In this document: one piece after another, positions 1 to 9,255 of the stretch | How positions within the stretch are numbered: the first letter of the stretch is position 1 | Layout of the letters: each line of letters begins with the position of its first letter | NCBI GenBank assembly: GCA_965216025.1 | Contig: CBDCEX010000016.1 | Location: 1 to 64,000 of the forward strand | DNA length: 64,000 bases | Origin: JADFQT01 sp965216025 | GTDB taxonomy: Bacteria > Chloroflexota > Dehalococcoidia > Lucifugimonadales > UBA3495 | Direction: 5' to 3' | Notes under the pieces: generated by a model | The model's input: only the letters and a program-made list of their open reading frames with translations | What the model was told of the DNA's origin: nothing | Database searches by the model: none | Position numbers and translations under genes: made by a program

Positions 1-333
1 GGCCGTGGCACGGCGGAGCAGTGGATCAAGGAGGGCAAGTACGCCCTGAACTGGACCCGGCTTTCCTGCCACAAGTTCGTGGCCAACCAGGTGAGACTAT
101 GGCTGTTCGTCCTGACTTACAACCTGGGCAACTTTATGAGAAGGCTGGTGTTGCCGGAGGATATGAAGCACTGGACTCTGACCAGTCTTCAGACCAGGCT
201 GATCAAGACGGGTGGGCGACTGGTACGCCACGCAAGGAGGCTGGTGTTTCAGCTTGCCGAGGTGCTGGTAACCAGGGAAATGCTGACCGGGATACTAGAA
301 CGGATCAGCCGGCTTCGGCTGGCACCTGGCTAG
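1..333 (+). pseudogene. IS1380-family transposase, C-terminal part (cut by window edge)
   Basis: Reading frame 1 is open from the first base to a TAG at 331-333. It gives about 110 residues that match the C-terminal end of IS1380-family DDE transposases: a GRGTAEQWIKEGK stretch, CHKFVANQVRLWLF, then a basic LVRHARRLVFQLAE segment and an ILERISRLRLAPG ending. The catalytic N-terminal two thirds lies outside the window, so whether the gene is whole cannot be judged. It opens an IS-rich stretch. The family call rests on recalled motif similarity and is fairly secure. Confidence 0.82.
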
Positions 334-609
334 CCTGCTTTGAGAGCACAGGTATTTCGGACAGTTATGGGGTCGTCCGGGGTAAATAGACCACCCCGAG
401 GGAGACGCTTGGGCAGGGGCAGGCAATTCTAGACTTTTACGCTCGTCAGGGGGGTGGTTACCCTATGGGAGTGGGTCAGTTGAGTGAATCGGATGCAGTT
501 GACGCCCTCAGGCTGCCCTTTTATAGTTCGAGCCATCCCACAGGGTCACATGGTTGGAGGAATCAGTTTGATCTGGGCAATCCCGAGTAAGGAGAAATAG
601 GACAGCTTA

Positions 610-1918
610 GTGAAAGAGCCATCGACCGCCAGGTCTCCCCTGTACTTCGGCTGGTACGTCGTTGCCGCCGTAACCTTCATCGCTTTCGTTAATACTGGGT
701 CCCGCAGCAGCTTCGGAATCTTCGTCATACCCATGAGCGAGGATTTCGGTTGGAGCCGGTTCACCATCTCGGTGGTGGCAGGCATTGGGGCCATCGTCGG
801 CGGCGCGGCTCAGCCTTTTCTCGGGTATGTTTTCGACCGCGTTGGGGCCAGGAAAGTGGTTCTGACTTCCTTGCTGACCGTCGGACTGGCGACAGCGGCC
901 CTCGCTCTAACTTTCAACTTCATCTTTCTGTTATTGGTATTCGGGTTTGTTGCATCCATATCCAACAGCGGAGCTGCTCTAGCCAGAGGCGCGCTGCTGG
1001 CCAAGTGGTTCATCCGGAAGCGGGCCACCGTAGTCAGCGTCGGCGCCGTGGGGACCTCGGCTGGCAGCTTGTTGCTGGTGCCTTTCGCCATGTATCTGTT
1101 GCAAGCCACCGGTGACAACTGGAGGATAACCTGGGCTGCGCTGGGGCTTATTATTCTAGTCCTGGCCGTCCCTCTGGCCTTCCTGTTCATTCGTGACGAC
1201 CCCCAGCAAGGTTGGACTGCGGCCCTACGGTGAAACTGACCCGTCCGAAGACGGCGCCGCCGATCAATCCTTCCTCCAGCGAGGGCCGCTAGAAGTCGAT
1301 AAATGGAGCGAGTCCTTCCGGTCTTCTCCCATCTGGCAAATGTCCGGAGCCTATTTCGTCTGCGGCTTGACCACATTGATCATGTCGGTCCACTTTGTGC
1401 CCTACGCCATCGGCTTGGGAGTCTCACCTGGTGTCGCGGCCACGATATTCGGTGTCATGATGGGTCTGAACGTCGCGGGGGGACTGGGATCTGGGATGCT
1501 GGCGGACCGGTTCGGCCGGAAAAACGTACTGGCTTCCGCTTACTTCATAAGAGGTTGTGGATACATCGCTTTACTATTAATGCCGGCGACCGTAGGGCTG
1601 TGGCTCTTCGCCGCGTTTGCAGGATTCTCCTGGATCGCCACCGTGTCCTTGACCAACACCTTGACCGCCGACGTGTACGGCCTGCGGGCCCTTGGAACCA
1701 TCTCGGGAATCACGTTCCTGTGCCACCAGATTGGCGGTCTGTCTGGTGTCTTGTTGGCTGGGTTCTTGTATGACCTCACTGGCTCTTACACCCTACCTTT
1801 CGCCTTAGTAGGGTCAATGCTTTTCCCGGCAGCCCTGTTGGCATTTAACATCAAAGAACGGAGGTATTCCACGCGCTACCGTATTCAATTAGTGACCGTC
1901 GCCAATTCCGGAAACTAA
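610..1918 (+). pseudogene. MFS transporter split by a frameshift
   Basis: Two adjoining frames together make one major-facilitator protein of about 430 residues. Residues 1-200 (610 to about 1205) hold six hydrophobic helices with the loop motif GYVFDRVGARKVV. The second frame (about 1205-1918) holds six more with GSGMLADRFGRKN. The break lies near 1205-1212, where RDDPQQ should run on into VGLRPYGETDPSED, as in monocarboxylate/oxalate-formate type MFS proteins. The start is GTG 610, the first possible start after an in-frame stop at 598, with an AAGGAG about 15 bases upstream. It would be an inner-membrane importer of small organic acids; the substrate is unknown. A one-base indel near a C5 run could be real or a sequencing error. 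Confidence 0.8.
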
Positions 1919-2125
1919 GCTAAGATGGCGGTTACTCTTCAGAGAGTCAAGCCATGGACTCCCGCGCCTTGGAATAGTGGCTTAGGCCTCTACCCTGAGT
2001 ATCCTCACCTAGACGCGCCCGCACGCTATTGTTTCATAGTTACGACGGACCACCCCCTCAAGCCGGCATTCTCCCACAGGGAGGGGGCATATTCGCGACG
2101 CACCCAAAATGAGCGCAACCACCGC

Positions 2126-2421
2126 CTATCTACGCCAACCCTCCTGGTCCGGCATAAGCCCTCGTATGTAGGGCACTTGCCCGATGTGCTGGGAGCACTC
2201 CGGGCAAGGACCCAGTTGAACGTCGGGGCCGGTCGCGGATGAAGCAGGTTTCGGTCCGGATTTGTGGTCTCAAGATCGGCCTCTGATAGGCCCCGGATCA
2301 CCGGTTCCACGCTCTCCAACACGTCCGCCCGGTATCCGGCGACTATTTCCGCTGCGACCTCCGGGAACGAACCGACCTGCTCCGGGGTGTCTCCAGCTCC
2401 ATATCGGTCACCAAGTGGCAT
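2126..2421 (-). pseudogene. DinB-family protein, frameshifted remnant
   Basis: On the minus strand the first frame gives about 70 residues with PEVAAEIVAGYRADVLESV and GLSEADLE, typical of the DinB/YfiT four-helix fold. A shift near 2200 then brings in SQHIGQVPYIRGLMPDQEGW, the C-terminal DinB helix with its metal-binding His, ending at a TAG (2126-2128). The product is therefore split into two frames. DinB proteins are metal-dependent thiol S-transferase-like or stress proteins; no specific role can be given. No good start or RBS was found near 2421, and the true 5-prime end may be missing. Confidence 0.6.
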
Positions 2422-2475
2422 CCCAAACTTCTCGGCCCAGCCCCGGGTTTTCCACCGTTAAGATATAATCCACAA

Positions 2476-2679
2476 ATGACTACCATAAACACAATCGAAG
2501 ATCTGGCGCGCATCCTGCGGGACCAACCAACGTGGGCCGAGGCACTCCGAGCCCTCCTCCTCACCCAGGACCTGCTGGACCTGCCGGGCCGGTTCGACCG
2601 CTTCGTCGAGACCCAGCACGAGACCAACCAGGCACAGCAGGAGACCAACCGGCTGACTGACCGGCGTTTCCTATGTTGA
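2476..2679 (+). CDS. Short hypothetical protein, probably a truncated coiled-coil N-terminus
   Basis: This encodes 67 residues beginning MTTINTIEDLARILRDQP and ending in a Q/E/T/N-rich helix (ETQHETNQAQQETNRLTDRR). The same start followed by an ETNRR coiled coil is common in larger Chloroflexota/Cyanobacteria proteins of the DUF3782 / PD-(D/E)XK type, which are about 150-250 residues long. Here the frame stops just after the coil, so the nuclease-like C-terminus is absent. It may be a truncated gene. The start ATG 2476 follows an A/T-rich spacer. It overlaps the next short frame by 7 bases. Confidence 0.5.
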   Translation: MTTINTIEDLARILRDQPTWAEALRALLLTQDLLDLPGRFDRFVETQHETNQAQQETNRLTDRRFLC

Positions 2680-2942
2680 GGGCGACTCCATCTTCAATGG
2701 CCTTGGTGAACGGCATCGACGTGCTCAACTCGTGGCTGAGTGGGTACAACCTCTTCCGACGGCCAAGCGATATTTCGGCAATGTTCCTGACCGCCCTCGG
2801 CTTGGCGATGGCCGTGGCGACCATCATTCTCTTTGCTCGACGCCGGGGCTCCAACGTGAGAAGTTGGTTCAGCGAACCGGAGCAGCGCACGACCGAGGAT
2901 GAAGATCGAAGCAGCGAAGCGCATGGTCTCTGGTATCTTTGA
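2673..2942 (+). CDS. Possible small membrane protein
   Basis: This is an 89-residue frame with one convincing hydrophobic helix (AMFLTALGLAMAVATIILFA) followed by a basic RRRG stop-transfer signal and an acidic, hydrophilic tail. No family is recognised. It overlaps the end of the preceding short frame. It could be a real single-pass membrane protein or a chance frame over decayed DNA. The membrane segment with a positive flank is the only support. Confidence 0.3.
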   Translation: MLRATPSSMALVNGIDVLNSWLSGYNLFRRPSDISAMFLTALGLAMAVATIILFARRRGSNVRSWFSEPEQRTTEDEDRSSEAHGLWYL

Positions 2943-3894
2943 AGGTGGGACGCCCGACAGGAAATGGTGATGCTCTCGCTGGCACCGATCAACGAAGTCA
3001 AACTGTCTTGGAGTAGCCATGCTTCAGACACCTGGGGCCAAAATGCAGGGGAAGGGGAAGGACACCAGGAAGCTCAAAGCCCGTTCATTCGAGCCCGTCG
3101 CAGATTGAGCCTGGTTCTATCTGCCAAGTGATGAGATAGGTGCTAAGCCGCCCGCTGATCCAGCACCTCCCGTACCTTAACCGCCAGGGCGTCGGGGATG
3201 TAGGGTTTCGCCAGAAACTCGCTCCCAGTGGTCAAGGTGTTGAGATGGGACAGATAGTCTCCAGTGTAGCCTGAGGTGAAGAGAACCTTGATTTCAGGGT
3301 GAGTGGCGTGAAGCTTCTCCGCTAGCTCCGGGCCACCCATCTGGGGCATCACCACATCGGTCAGCAGGAGTTCGATACCCTCCCCGCCATGTTTCTCGAA
3401 CATCCGCAGGGCTTCTTCACCATTGGCCGTCTCCAGGACCTCGTAGCCTTGGACTCGCAGCACCGTCGCCACCATAGTACGCACCAAAGGCTCATCTTCC
3501 GCCAGCAGCACCGGCTCCTTGCCCTGGAGCGAGATAGAGGAATCGACTATCTCGGGCTGAGCCTCATAGGGTTCCTCGGTTACCGGCAGGTAAACCTTGA
3601 AGCTGGTTCCCTGGCCTGGTTCGCTGCAGACCTCGATGTGACCGCCGTTCTGCTGGACGACGCCATAGCAGGTGGCCAGCCCCAGACCAGTTCCCTTTCC
3701 CACCTCTTTGGTCGTGAAAAAGGGCTCAAAGAGGTGCTCTTGAACCTCCTCAGACATGCCCATGCCGGTGTCACTTACGGCCAGCATCACGTGCCGGCCC
3801 GGGGAGGCCTCGCTGTGCTGGCGAACGTACTCGGCGTCCAGGGTAACGTTGGCCGTCTCAACGATAATACCAATTCTGTTTATAAGCGGCAGAG

Positions 3895-4431
3895 TTAAGC
3901 GTTGGGAAGTTGAGCCAAAGCCCGCTGGAGCCAGTCCCAACCTATCAGCCGCTTTAAGCGTGGTTTGTCAGCCTTCAGTTGCCGCAGCAGGTGTTCTATG
4001 GCCGAGCTTTTGGCCTCTAGGGAAGGATATACCTCTCCTTCAATGTGCCGGCGCACTTCCTCAAAGACCCTTTCCGCTGGATTCAACTCCGGCGAGTAGG
4101 CCGGTAGAGATATTCGCCCAAAGCCCAGCTGGCCCATGAGTTTACCTCTGTGACTGGGGGCTCCATCCCACACCACCCCATCCATGGGCCACTGCTCAAA
4201 TATGGGAACCAACTGTTGCTGGTTCATGCCCTGGGACCACCCCCAGTGTAGTTCACCCCGCCCCACGTCCACCGCCAGCACCAAATGGCTCCAACTGAAC
4301 ACGATCTGCATCGGCTGGATAATCTTCTTCCCTTTCAGACCCCAGCGCCGCCGCACCTGCCCCCAGAGACCAAAACGCATCTCGTCACAGTGCCATAGCC
4401 GGGAGGCAGTAGTCATTCCAGCCTGGCCCAA
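3895..4431 (-). CDS. IS630 transposase, second frame (DDE catalytic half)
   Basis: This encodes 178 residues carrying the DDE triad: Asp in HCDEMRFGLWGQ, Asp in VVWDGAPSHRG and Glu in AYSPELNPAERVFEEVRR. These are the hallmark motifs of the IS630 (Tc1/mariner-like) catalytic fold. It overlaps the first frame by about 19 bases and lies -1 to it. It is probably expressed as a fusion with that frame rather than from its own start. The catalytic residues are all present, so the element may still be active. Confidence 0.8.
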   Translation of the reverse strand: MGQAGMTTASRLWHCDEMRFGLWGQVRRRWGLKGKKIIQPMQIVFSWSHLVLAVDVGRGELHWGWSQGMNQQQLVPIFEQWPMDGVVWDGAPSHRGKLMGQLGFGRISLPAYSPELNPAERVFEEVRRHIEGEVYPSLEAKSSAIEHLLRQLKADKPRLKRLIGWDWLQRALAQLPNA

Positions 4432-4943
4432 GGCATCCAGTAGGCCCCTTTTTTCCAGGCCATCTGCTGTTTTGCATCGGCTTTATCGGAATGGGGTCGG
4501 GGGACTTTCAACCCCAGCCCAAGCCCCTTCATCAGGGAATACATGCCTTTATAGGTATAACGCACCCCCCAGCGTCCCCAGACCCACTCCTTTGCATCCC
4601 AGACCGTCCGGAACTGGCCCAGTTGCACCTTGGCCACCAGCGCTCTTTGCTGCAGCGGGTTTAGATAGGGCTTTTTGCCCTTGGCCTGGTGCCCTACCAC
4701 CCGTCTCAGAACTTCGCCAAGTCCACCTCGTCGATACCACCTGAGCCACTGTTCCATGCTGCGGTAGGATGCCCCGGTCGTATCCACTACATCCTGAATG
4801 CGTTTCCCCTGGCTCAGCTGCCAGAAGGCTTGCAGTCGGGTACGCCGTTGGGGATGTACCTCTTTCTGGTAAAGCTGTTTCAATTCCTCGCTGCTTTCTT
4901 GCCAGTCAACTTTCACTCCTTTTCCCATCCCTTCGTCCCTCAC
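4413..4943 (-). CDS. IS630 transposase, first frame (DNA-binding half)
   Basis: This encodes 176 residues with an N-terminal helix-turn-helix (RIQDVVDTTGASYRSMEQWL), a winged second HTH region (GQFRTVWDAKEWVWGRWGV) and the usual linker before the catalytic half. It ends just past a six-A run (TGG AAA AAA GGG on the minus strand, near 4450). A -1 step there joins it to the downstream frame as KK-RGLLDALGQAG. This layout is common in IS630 elements, where programmed frameshifting or transcript slippage makes the full transposase. The GTG start at 4943 or ATG at 4928 are both possible. Confidence 0.75.
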   Translation of the reverse strand: MRDEGMGKGVKVDWQESSEELKQLYQKEVHPQRRTRLQAFWQLSQGKRIQDVVDTTGASYRSMEQWLRWYRRGGLGEVLRRVVGHQAKGKKPYLNPLQQRALVAKVQLGQFRTVWDAKEWVWGRWGVRYTYKGMYSLMKGLGLGLKVPRPHSDKADAKQQMAWKKGAYWMPWARLE

Positions 4944-6374
4944 TCCTTGGCTATTTTCCCTTCATTTTATCTCCACTACATACACCATCCTCCTACCCTT
5001 TTCCTTCACTCTTTATTCAGAATTGGTATAAGCTTACCCCCGGCGGGCATGGCGTCCCGGGCATTGACGGCCAGATTGATCAAGACTTGCTCCATCTGCC
5101 CGGGATCTACTTTGACCGGTTCCAGGTCGGTGGTGGGCAGGATTACCAGCTCAATATCTTCCTCAATGAAAGGCCGGAGCATTTTGTCCGTGTTGATAAC
5201 CAGGTCATTCAGGTCAATGACCTTCGGCTCGATGACCTGGTGGCGGGAGAAGGCCAGCAACTGGTTGGTCAGGTCAGCGGCCCGCTCGGTGGCCTGCTGG
5301 ATCTCCTGTAGATAGTTGCTTAGAGGGCTGTCAGGAGGCGCTTCCTGCAACGACAATTGGGAATAGCCCATGATGGCGGTCAGCAAGTTATTGAAGTCAT
5401 GGGCCACGCCACCAGCCAGCTGGCCTACTGTTTCCATCTTCTGGGCTTGGGAGAGTTTCTCTTCGGCCCGTACCCGTTCCTCGTGCAGCCGGGCGTTTTC
5501 CATGGCAGGGGCGATCTGACTGGCCAGCCGCTCCAGTATACCCTGCTCCTTTGTGCCATAAGCCCTGCGCCGGTAACTGCTCAAACTGAGGATTCCAAAG
5601 GGTTCGCCTTCGGAGATCAAAGGCACCATGATGCTGGAGCGCAACCCCACCCTGGCATCGTCCACCTCGCCTGGGAACTGCTCGTCCCCGGCCGGGTCCG
5701 ACCGCAACAGGGTTCGGCCGGTTTCTATAACATGTTGGGTCCGGGTCCCCTCCAGCGGTCTGGCACTGCCAGGTTGGCGCCCCGACGGGTTCTCCCCGAC
5801 CAGATATTTAATGGTGTGAACCCCGGCCTCTTGATCGATGAGGTTGATGTTCATCCGGTCGAAGTCCACCAGCTTCTTCACCTCGAGGGCGAATTTCTCG
5901 TACACCTCATCGATATTCAGGGTGGAGGTAACGATGTGGGCTACCTCGTCTACCACCGCCAATTCTTGGCTGAAGACGTTCCAATTCCTCGAGCCAGAGA
6001 CGCTCGTTGATTTCAGCGATGAGCTGGTCATTAGAGGCCTCCAGCGCAGATGTTCGTTCCTGTACCTGAGCTTCCAGCTCGACGTGGGCCCGCTGCCGTT
6101 GGGCGATCATTTCATTAAAGGCTTGGCCCAAGATACCAAACTCATCGTTTGACTGGATATCTACTCTTTGGGATAGGTCGCCCTCCGCTATCGCCTGGCT
6201 GGTAGAAACCAGCTTGGCCACCGGGCCGGTTATGGCTCTGGTCATGGCAACTGCCACTAGGGTTCCACAGGCCAGGCCAATCAAAAGCAGCACAAGAACC
6301 AAAGTATTGCTGTTGGCCGCCATAAGGTAAGAGACCAGGGACGCAATCACGGATAGGCTCAACAATAGCCCCAT

Positions 6375-6792
6375 CCAAATCCCGCCTTTATCCCAACTCG
6401 GTTCAGACCTCGTGGGGTTAGAGAATCCACTCTCTCAGTAGCAATACTCGCGGCGTATTCCTGTGACATATTTCAGGCCTTCTCACCGAGCCTGCTTTAA
6501 GTTATCCAGCGGCCCGGCGGTAGTTCAAGTTCGTAACAATGGCGAGCGTCTATATAATCGGCTCTGCTCTGCTTTGGTTTCCCAGCCCGAAACGGCGAAA
6601 GGGATACCCTCAAAAGGCAGTGTCAGCTCTATTCTGATATTGGAAGCATATAGAGGTATTGACTTCTTACCCTAGATCAACGGTAGAAAGATCTGCAGTT
6701 AACCTCTATCCGTAGAACTACCGACTCAAGAATAGGAGCCATATATTAGCGGTGGATTCGAGGGAGGGCGAAACGGGGGGAGCGGCGCCTGT
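6375..6792. other. Intergenic stretch upstream of the kinase remnant
   Basis: No supportable gene was found. The minus-strand kinase frame stays open for about 25 codons above the chosen ATG (6374), reading ESGFSNPTRSEPSW, and then meets a stop. The extracellular sensor region expected in this kinase class is therefore absent or decayed here. No promoter or RNA structure was recognised. Confidence 0.4.
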
Positions 6793-7026
6793 TCAGGGGG
6801 CATCAAAGTCCGAAGATGAGATGCCGCGACGCAGCGCATACCTAATCACCTCAGCCAGAGTGCGCAGGCCGAGCTTACGCATCATGTTGGCCCGATGCGT
6901 CTCAACCGTGCGGGAGCTGATTTCCAGTCGCGCAGCGATTTCCGCATTGGTGTATCCTTCGGCAACAAGAGACAGCACTTCTCTCTCTCGGTATGTCAAA
7001 GTCCTAAAGCGGTCCTCATAATCCAT
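6793..7026 (-). CDS. Small LuxR/GerE-type DNA-binding protein
   Basis: This encodes 77 residues that are almost only a LuxR C-terminal helix-turn-helix: LTYREREVLSLVAEGYTNAEIA, then ISSRTVETHRANMMRKLGL and AEVIRYALRRG. ATG 7024-7026 is chosen because sequence above it reads as low-complexity non-protein in this frame. It may be a stand-alone DNA-binding regulator or the surviving end of a NarL-type response regulator that lost its receiver. The hybrid kinase remnant lies just downstream on the same strand, which is compatible with a former signalling pair. That link is inference. Confidence 0.7.
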   Translation of the reverse strand: MDYEDRFRTLTYREREVLSLVAEGYTNAEIAARLEISSRTVETHRANMMRKLGLRTLAEVIRYALRRGISSSDFDAP

Positions 7027-7089
7027 TAGTAAACAATAAAGAGACCGGACACGGATCTCTATCCGTAGATACTCGCAACTAACGCGAAA

Positions 7090-7117
7090 AGGCCCCGTAA
7101 TTTGCTGGATACGGGGC
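7090..7117 (-). terminator. Rho-independent terminator after the ABM-family gene
   Basis: A perfect 9-bp inverted repeat (GGCCCCGTA at 7090-7098, TACGGGGCC at 7109-7117) has a 10-base loop. On the minus strand it is followed by TTTT. It sits about 30 bases after the stop of the minus-strand gene at 7149-7451. Confidence 0.75.
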
Positions 7118-7148
7118 CCGTTGGAAAACCAGGCCCAGGTGGTCTTGG

Positions 7149-7451
7149 TTACCCGGAATGCTCCGTAACCACCACATAATGCTCCACCTCCGGAAAGGGG
7201 TCGTAGAAGTGGTGGAGCAGGCGCCGCCAGTCCTGGTACGCGGCCGAGCCTCGGAAGCCATGGGTGTGGTCTTCCAGGGTTTGCCAGTTGACCAAGAGGA
7301 TGTACCGGTTGGGCTTTTCCAGGCACTTTTGCAGCTGGTGGGAGATGTAGCCCTTCATAGAAGAGAGGATTGTTTGGGCTTGGCCGAAAGCGGCTTCAAA
7401 GTCTTGGGACTGGCCGGGTTTGACGTCTAGCACTGCCACTTCCAGTACCAT
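7149..7451 (-). CDS. Antibiotic biosynthesis monooxygenase (ABM) family protein
   Basis: This encodes 100 residues with the full small ferredoxin-like ABM fold: VAVLDVKPGQSQDFEAAF, GYISHQLQKCLEKPNRYILLVNWQTLEDH, then FRGSAAYQDWRRLLHHFYDPFPEVEHY. The family includes small heme-degrading and quinone-forming monooxygenases, but most members are of unknown substrate. The length is normal. It is a single gene followed by a clear hairpin terminator on the same strand. Confidence 0.85.
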   Translation of the reverse strand: MVLEVAVLDVKPGQSQDFEAAFGQAQTILSSMKGYISHQLQKCLEKPNRYILLVNWQTLEDHTHGFRGSAAYQDWRRLLHHFYDPFPEVEHYVVVTEHSG

Positions 7452-7768
7452 TAGCCGACATTCCCCCTATCGATCAGGATTCCCCAGGCCAAATATATTT
7501 TCCCAATCAGGTGAGCCTCTGGGATGCCTCGGACTATAAAACGGAGTCCCGAACGCGTCAAATGCAACCCGATGGACTGGATGCCGCCACTCTCAGGAGG
7601 GAACCGCCTCCCTTCCAACCAGGAATCTGTCTGCTTCGGCCGGCGTGCGGATACCCATCAGCCCATGACTGCCGCCCCTATTTGCCATCAGCTTGCCACC
7701 CCAACACGCCCTGGGTACAATGCGGCTTTTCCAGCCTGCCCACGAAAAAAATACACAGGATTCGCCAT

Positions 7769-7833
7769 GTCCCTGCTGGACGAGTCCTTAGCCAATCCAG
7801 CGAGCTGGGGATGCGGCCCTTGATGGAGCGGGC
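7769..7833 (+). pseudogene. Scrap of an AAA-ATPase/LuxR regulator
   Basis: These 65 bases read SLLDESLA and then, after a small deletion, SELGMRPLMER. This is the conserved segment just before the LuxR domain in the three large regulators elsewhere in the window (for example 34255-34310). The rest of the gene is gone. It marks where a fourth paralogue, or a copied piece of one, once lay. Confidence 0.7.
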
Positions 7834-7860
7834 GTTGTCCGGGCGGGATATTCTCAAAGC

Positions 7861-7943
7861 CTAGCACTGGTGGGCTTGCCCAGCTATGCGGTTGTTTCTT
7901 CAGCCCCTGGATGCACGGTCGTTTAGAAGCCCACTGAAGCTAG
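7861..7943. repeat. Imperfect inverted repeat beside the IS110 transposase gene
   Basis: CTAGC plus GTGGGCTT (7861-7877) pairs with AAGCCCAC plus GCTAG (7927-7943), making a long hairpin with a 49-base loop. It lies 32 bases beyond the 3-prime end of the IS110 gene. It could be part of the element's structured non-coding end, or belong to the older DNA. Confidence 0.45.
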
Positions 7944-7975
7944 CAGCACGGTGTAAAAAGCAACTGTCCTGATAG

Positions 7976-8929
7976 TCAAGAATTTTGCGGACCAGGATTC
8001 CAGGTGCGATTATGCCGGAGCATAGCGTTCATGATAAGGAGCAATTTGCGCATGCAGGCGGTAAGCGCGACTTTTGGGGGCTTTCCTGCCTGTATGAGAC
8101 GCTGGTAGAAGGCTTTGATCACCGCGTTGTGCCTGGTTGCTACCAAGGCCGCCATGTAGAGGGCGGCCCGCACCGGTGCGCGACCACCCCACACTTTGCG
8201 TTTGCCTCGCAGAGTGCCACTGTCACGGTTGAGGGGAGCGACCCCTACCAGGGCGGCAATTTCATAGCGGTTCAAATTCCCCAGTTCCGGCAGTTGCGCC
8301 AGCAAAATGCTGGACACTACCGGTCCTACTCCAGGAACACTTCGAAGCAGGTTCTCTTGGGCGCGCCACAGAGGGCTGGAACGGATGGTGTCACCCAGGT
8401 CTTGGTCCAAGTCTTTGATCTGCCGTTTCAGCCACAAGATGTGGTCCTTAATCTGGGGCGTTACCCGGGGAGAAGCAGTGTGCAGGCGGTTGCGTTCCGC
8501 CGTAACCATCGCCATCAGCTGGTGCCGGCGGGTGGTCAAGGCACGCAATTCCCGCAGAGTGGCGTCGGGGAGAGCCCGCACCGGGGGTTTAACCGCTTCC
8601 CCAAAGCGGGCCAGCACCTGAGCATCCAGGGCATCGGTTTTGGCTAGCTGGCCAGTGGCACGAGCAAAATCGCGAACCTGGCGAGGATTGACTACCGCCA
8701 CCGCCACTCCAGCTGTAGTCAATTCCCCAGCCACAGGCACTTCCATTGCGCCGGTCGCCTCCAGAACCACCAAGGTCGGCTCGATACTCCCCAGACGCTC
8801 CGTCAAGGCTTTTATCCCTTCCGGGTCGTTAGTAAAACGCTTTACCTCTCCTCCAGGAAGCACTGCCAGGTCCAAATGGGCTGCCGAAACATCGATCCCT
8901 ACGTAAAACTGGTCTGGGTTCGCCATCAC
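7976..8929 (-). CDS. IS110-family transposase (DEDD recombinase)
   Basis: This encodes 317 residues, a normal length and intact. The N-terminal RuvC-like DEDD domain shows Asp in YVGIDVSAAHLDLAV, Glu in LVVLEATGAMEVPVAG, and the Asp pair in LAKTDALDAQVLARFGE. The C-terminal Transposase_20 domain shows SVPGVGPVVSSILLAQLPE and GVAPLNRDSGTLRGKR, whose Ser is the expected nucleophile. IS110 elements have no long inverted repeats and are now known to use a non-coding bridge RNA from an element end to choose target and donor. The element limits could not be fixed. The flanks are a regulator scrap on one side and a dehydrogenase scrap on the other. Confidence 0.92.
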   Translation of the reverse strand: MMANPDQFYVGIDVSAAHLDLAVLPGGEVKRFTNDPEGIKALTERLGSIEPTLVVLEATGAMEVPVAGELTTAGVAVAVVNPRQVRDFARATGQLAKTDALDAQVLARFGEAVKPPVRALPDATLRELRALTTRRHQLMAMVTAERNRLHTASPRVTPQIKDHILWLKRQIKDLDQDLGDTIRSSPLWRAQENLLRSVPGVGPVVSSILLAQLPELGNLNRYEIAALVGVAPLNRDSGTLRGKRKVWGGRAPVRAALYMAALVATRHNAVIKAFYQRLIQAGKPPKVALTACMRKLLLIMNAMLRHNRTWNPGPQNS

Positions 8930-9071
8930 TACACCTCCACCGATTGTGACTGCTCCGTTATGACCCTACCTTGCAGATACGGACTCTTGGTCCAGGCAAC
9001 TGTTCGGGTGCGGGAGCTATGGATGTGACGACCATGCTTTTCAACGACCTCCAAGGATCCAGGGGGAAGCG

Positions 9072-9221
9072 GTCCGTGTCTGCGGTGGACGGGGCATGCT
9101 GAAGCGGTATTCGCTGGAACGCCACTACCGGGATGCCAGGGCGTCGGCGGTGATGCGGCCTTGGACGCAAGACATCGCAACCCAGCAGGCCTGGGAGACG
9201 GCCCTCAGCACGGGCGGTTAA
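9072..9221 (+). pseudogene. C-terminal scrap of an acyl-CoA dehydrogenase-like gene
   Basis: The frame reads VRVCGGRGMLKRYSLERHYR then DARASAVMRPWTQDIATQ and ends in TAA. This is the C-terminal helix bundle of acyl-CoA dehydrogenase / HpaB-like flavoproteins. Just upstream another frame reads AMDVTTMLFNDLQGS (about 9018-9060), which fits the preceding helix, so there is probably a frameshift near 9060. Everything further upstream is missing, replaced by the IS110 region. Confidence 0.6.
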
Positions 9222-9255
9222 ATTTCTAGCTTCGCAAATTTACCGGCGGGTGCGG

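Larger units (their letters stand above)
3867..5028 (-). mobile_element. IS630-family insertion sequence in the kinase gene
   Basis: The element is about 1.16 kb. Its ends are inverted copies of TACCAATTCTG (3868-3878) and CAGAATTGGTA (5018-5028). It is flanked by TAA/TA on both sides, fitting the TA target preference of IS630/Tc1-type elements. It carries two overlapping transposase frames. Inserted DNA plus target duplication is a multiple of three, so the kinase keeps its frame on both sides. Confidence 0.88.
3143..6374 (-). pseudogene. Hybrid sensor histidine kinase interrupted by an IS630 element and a frameshift
   Basis: The domain order on the minus strand is: two membrane helices (6374 to about 6240), HAMP, coil, GAF, HisKA with phospho-acceptor His in VAHDFNNLLTAI, HATPase, then a receiver with acceptor Asp in LLLTDVVMPQMGG, ending at 3143. 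Two lesions are visible. A frameshift near 5975 separates the HAMP/coil part (frame ending in EELERLQ) from the GAF part (SQELAVVDEVAHIV). An IS630 element (3867-5028) lies exactly inside the HATPase N box, between NARDAMPAGGKL and VETANVTLDAEY. Removing the element restores GGKLIVETANV in frame. The C-terminal ATPase G boxes (DTGMGM, GTGLGL) are intact. It would have been a membrane-bound two-component kinase; its target is unknown. Confidence 0.88.
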
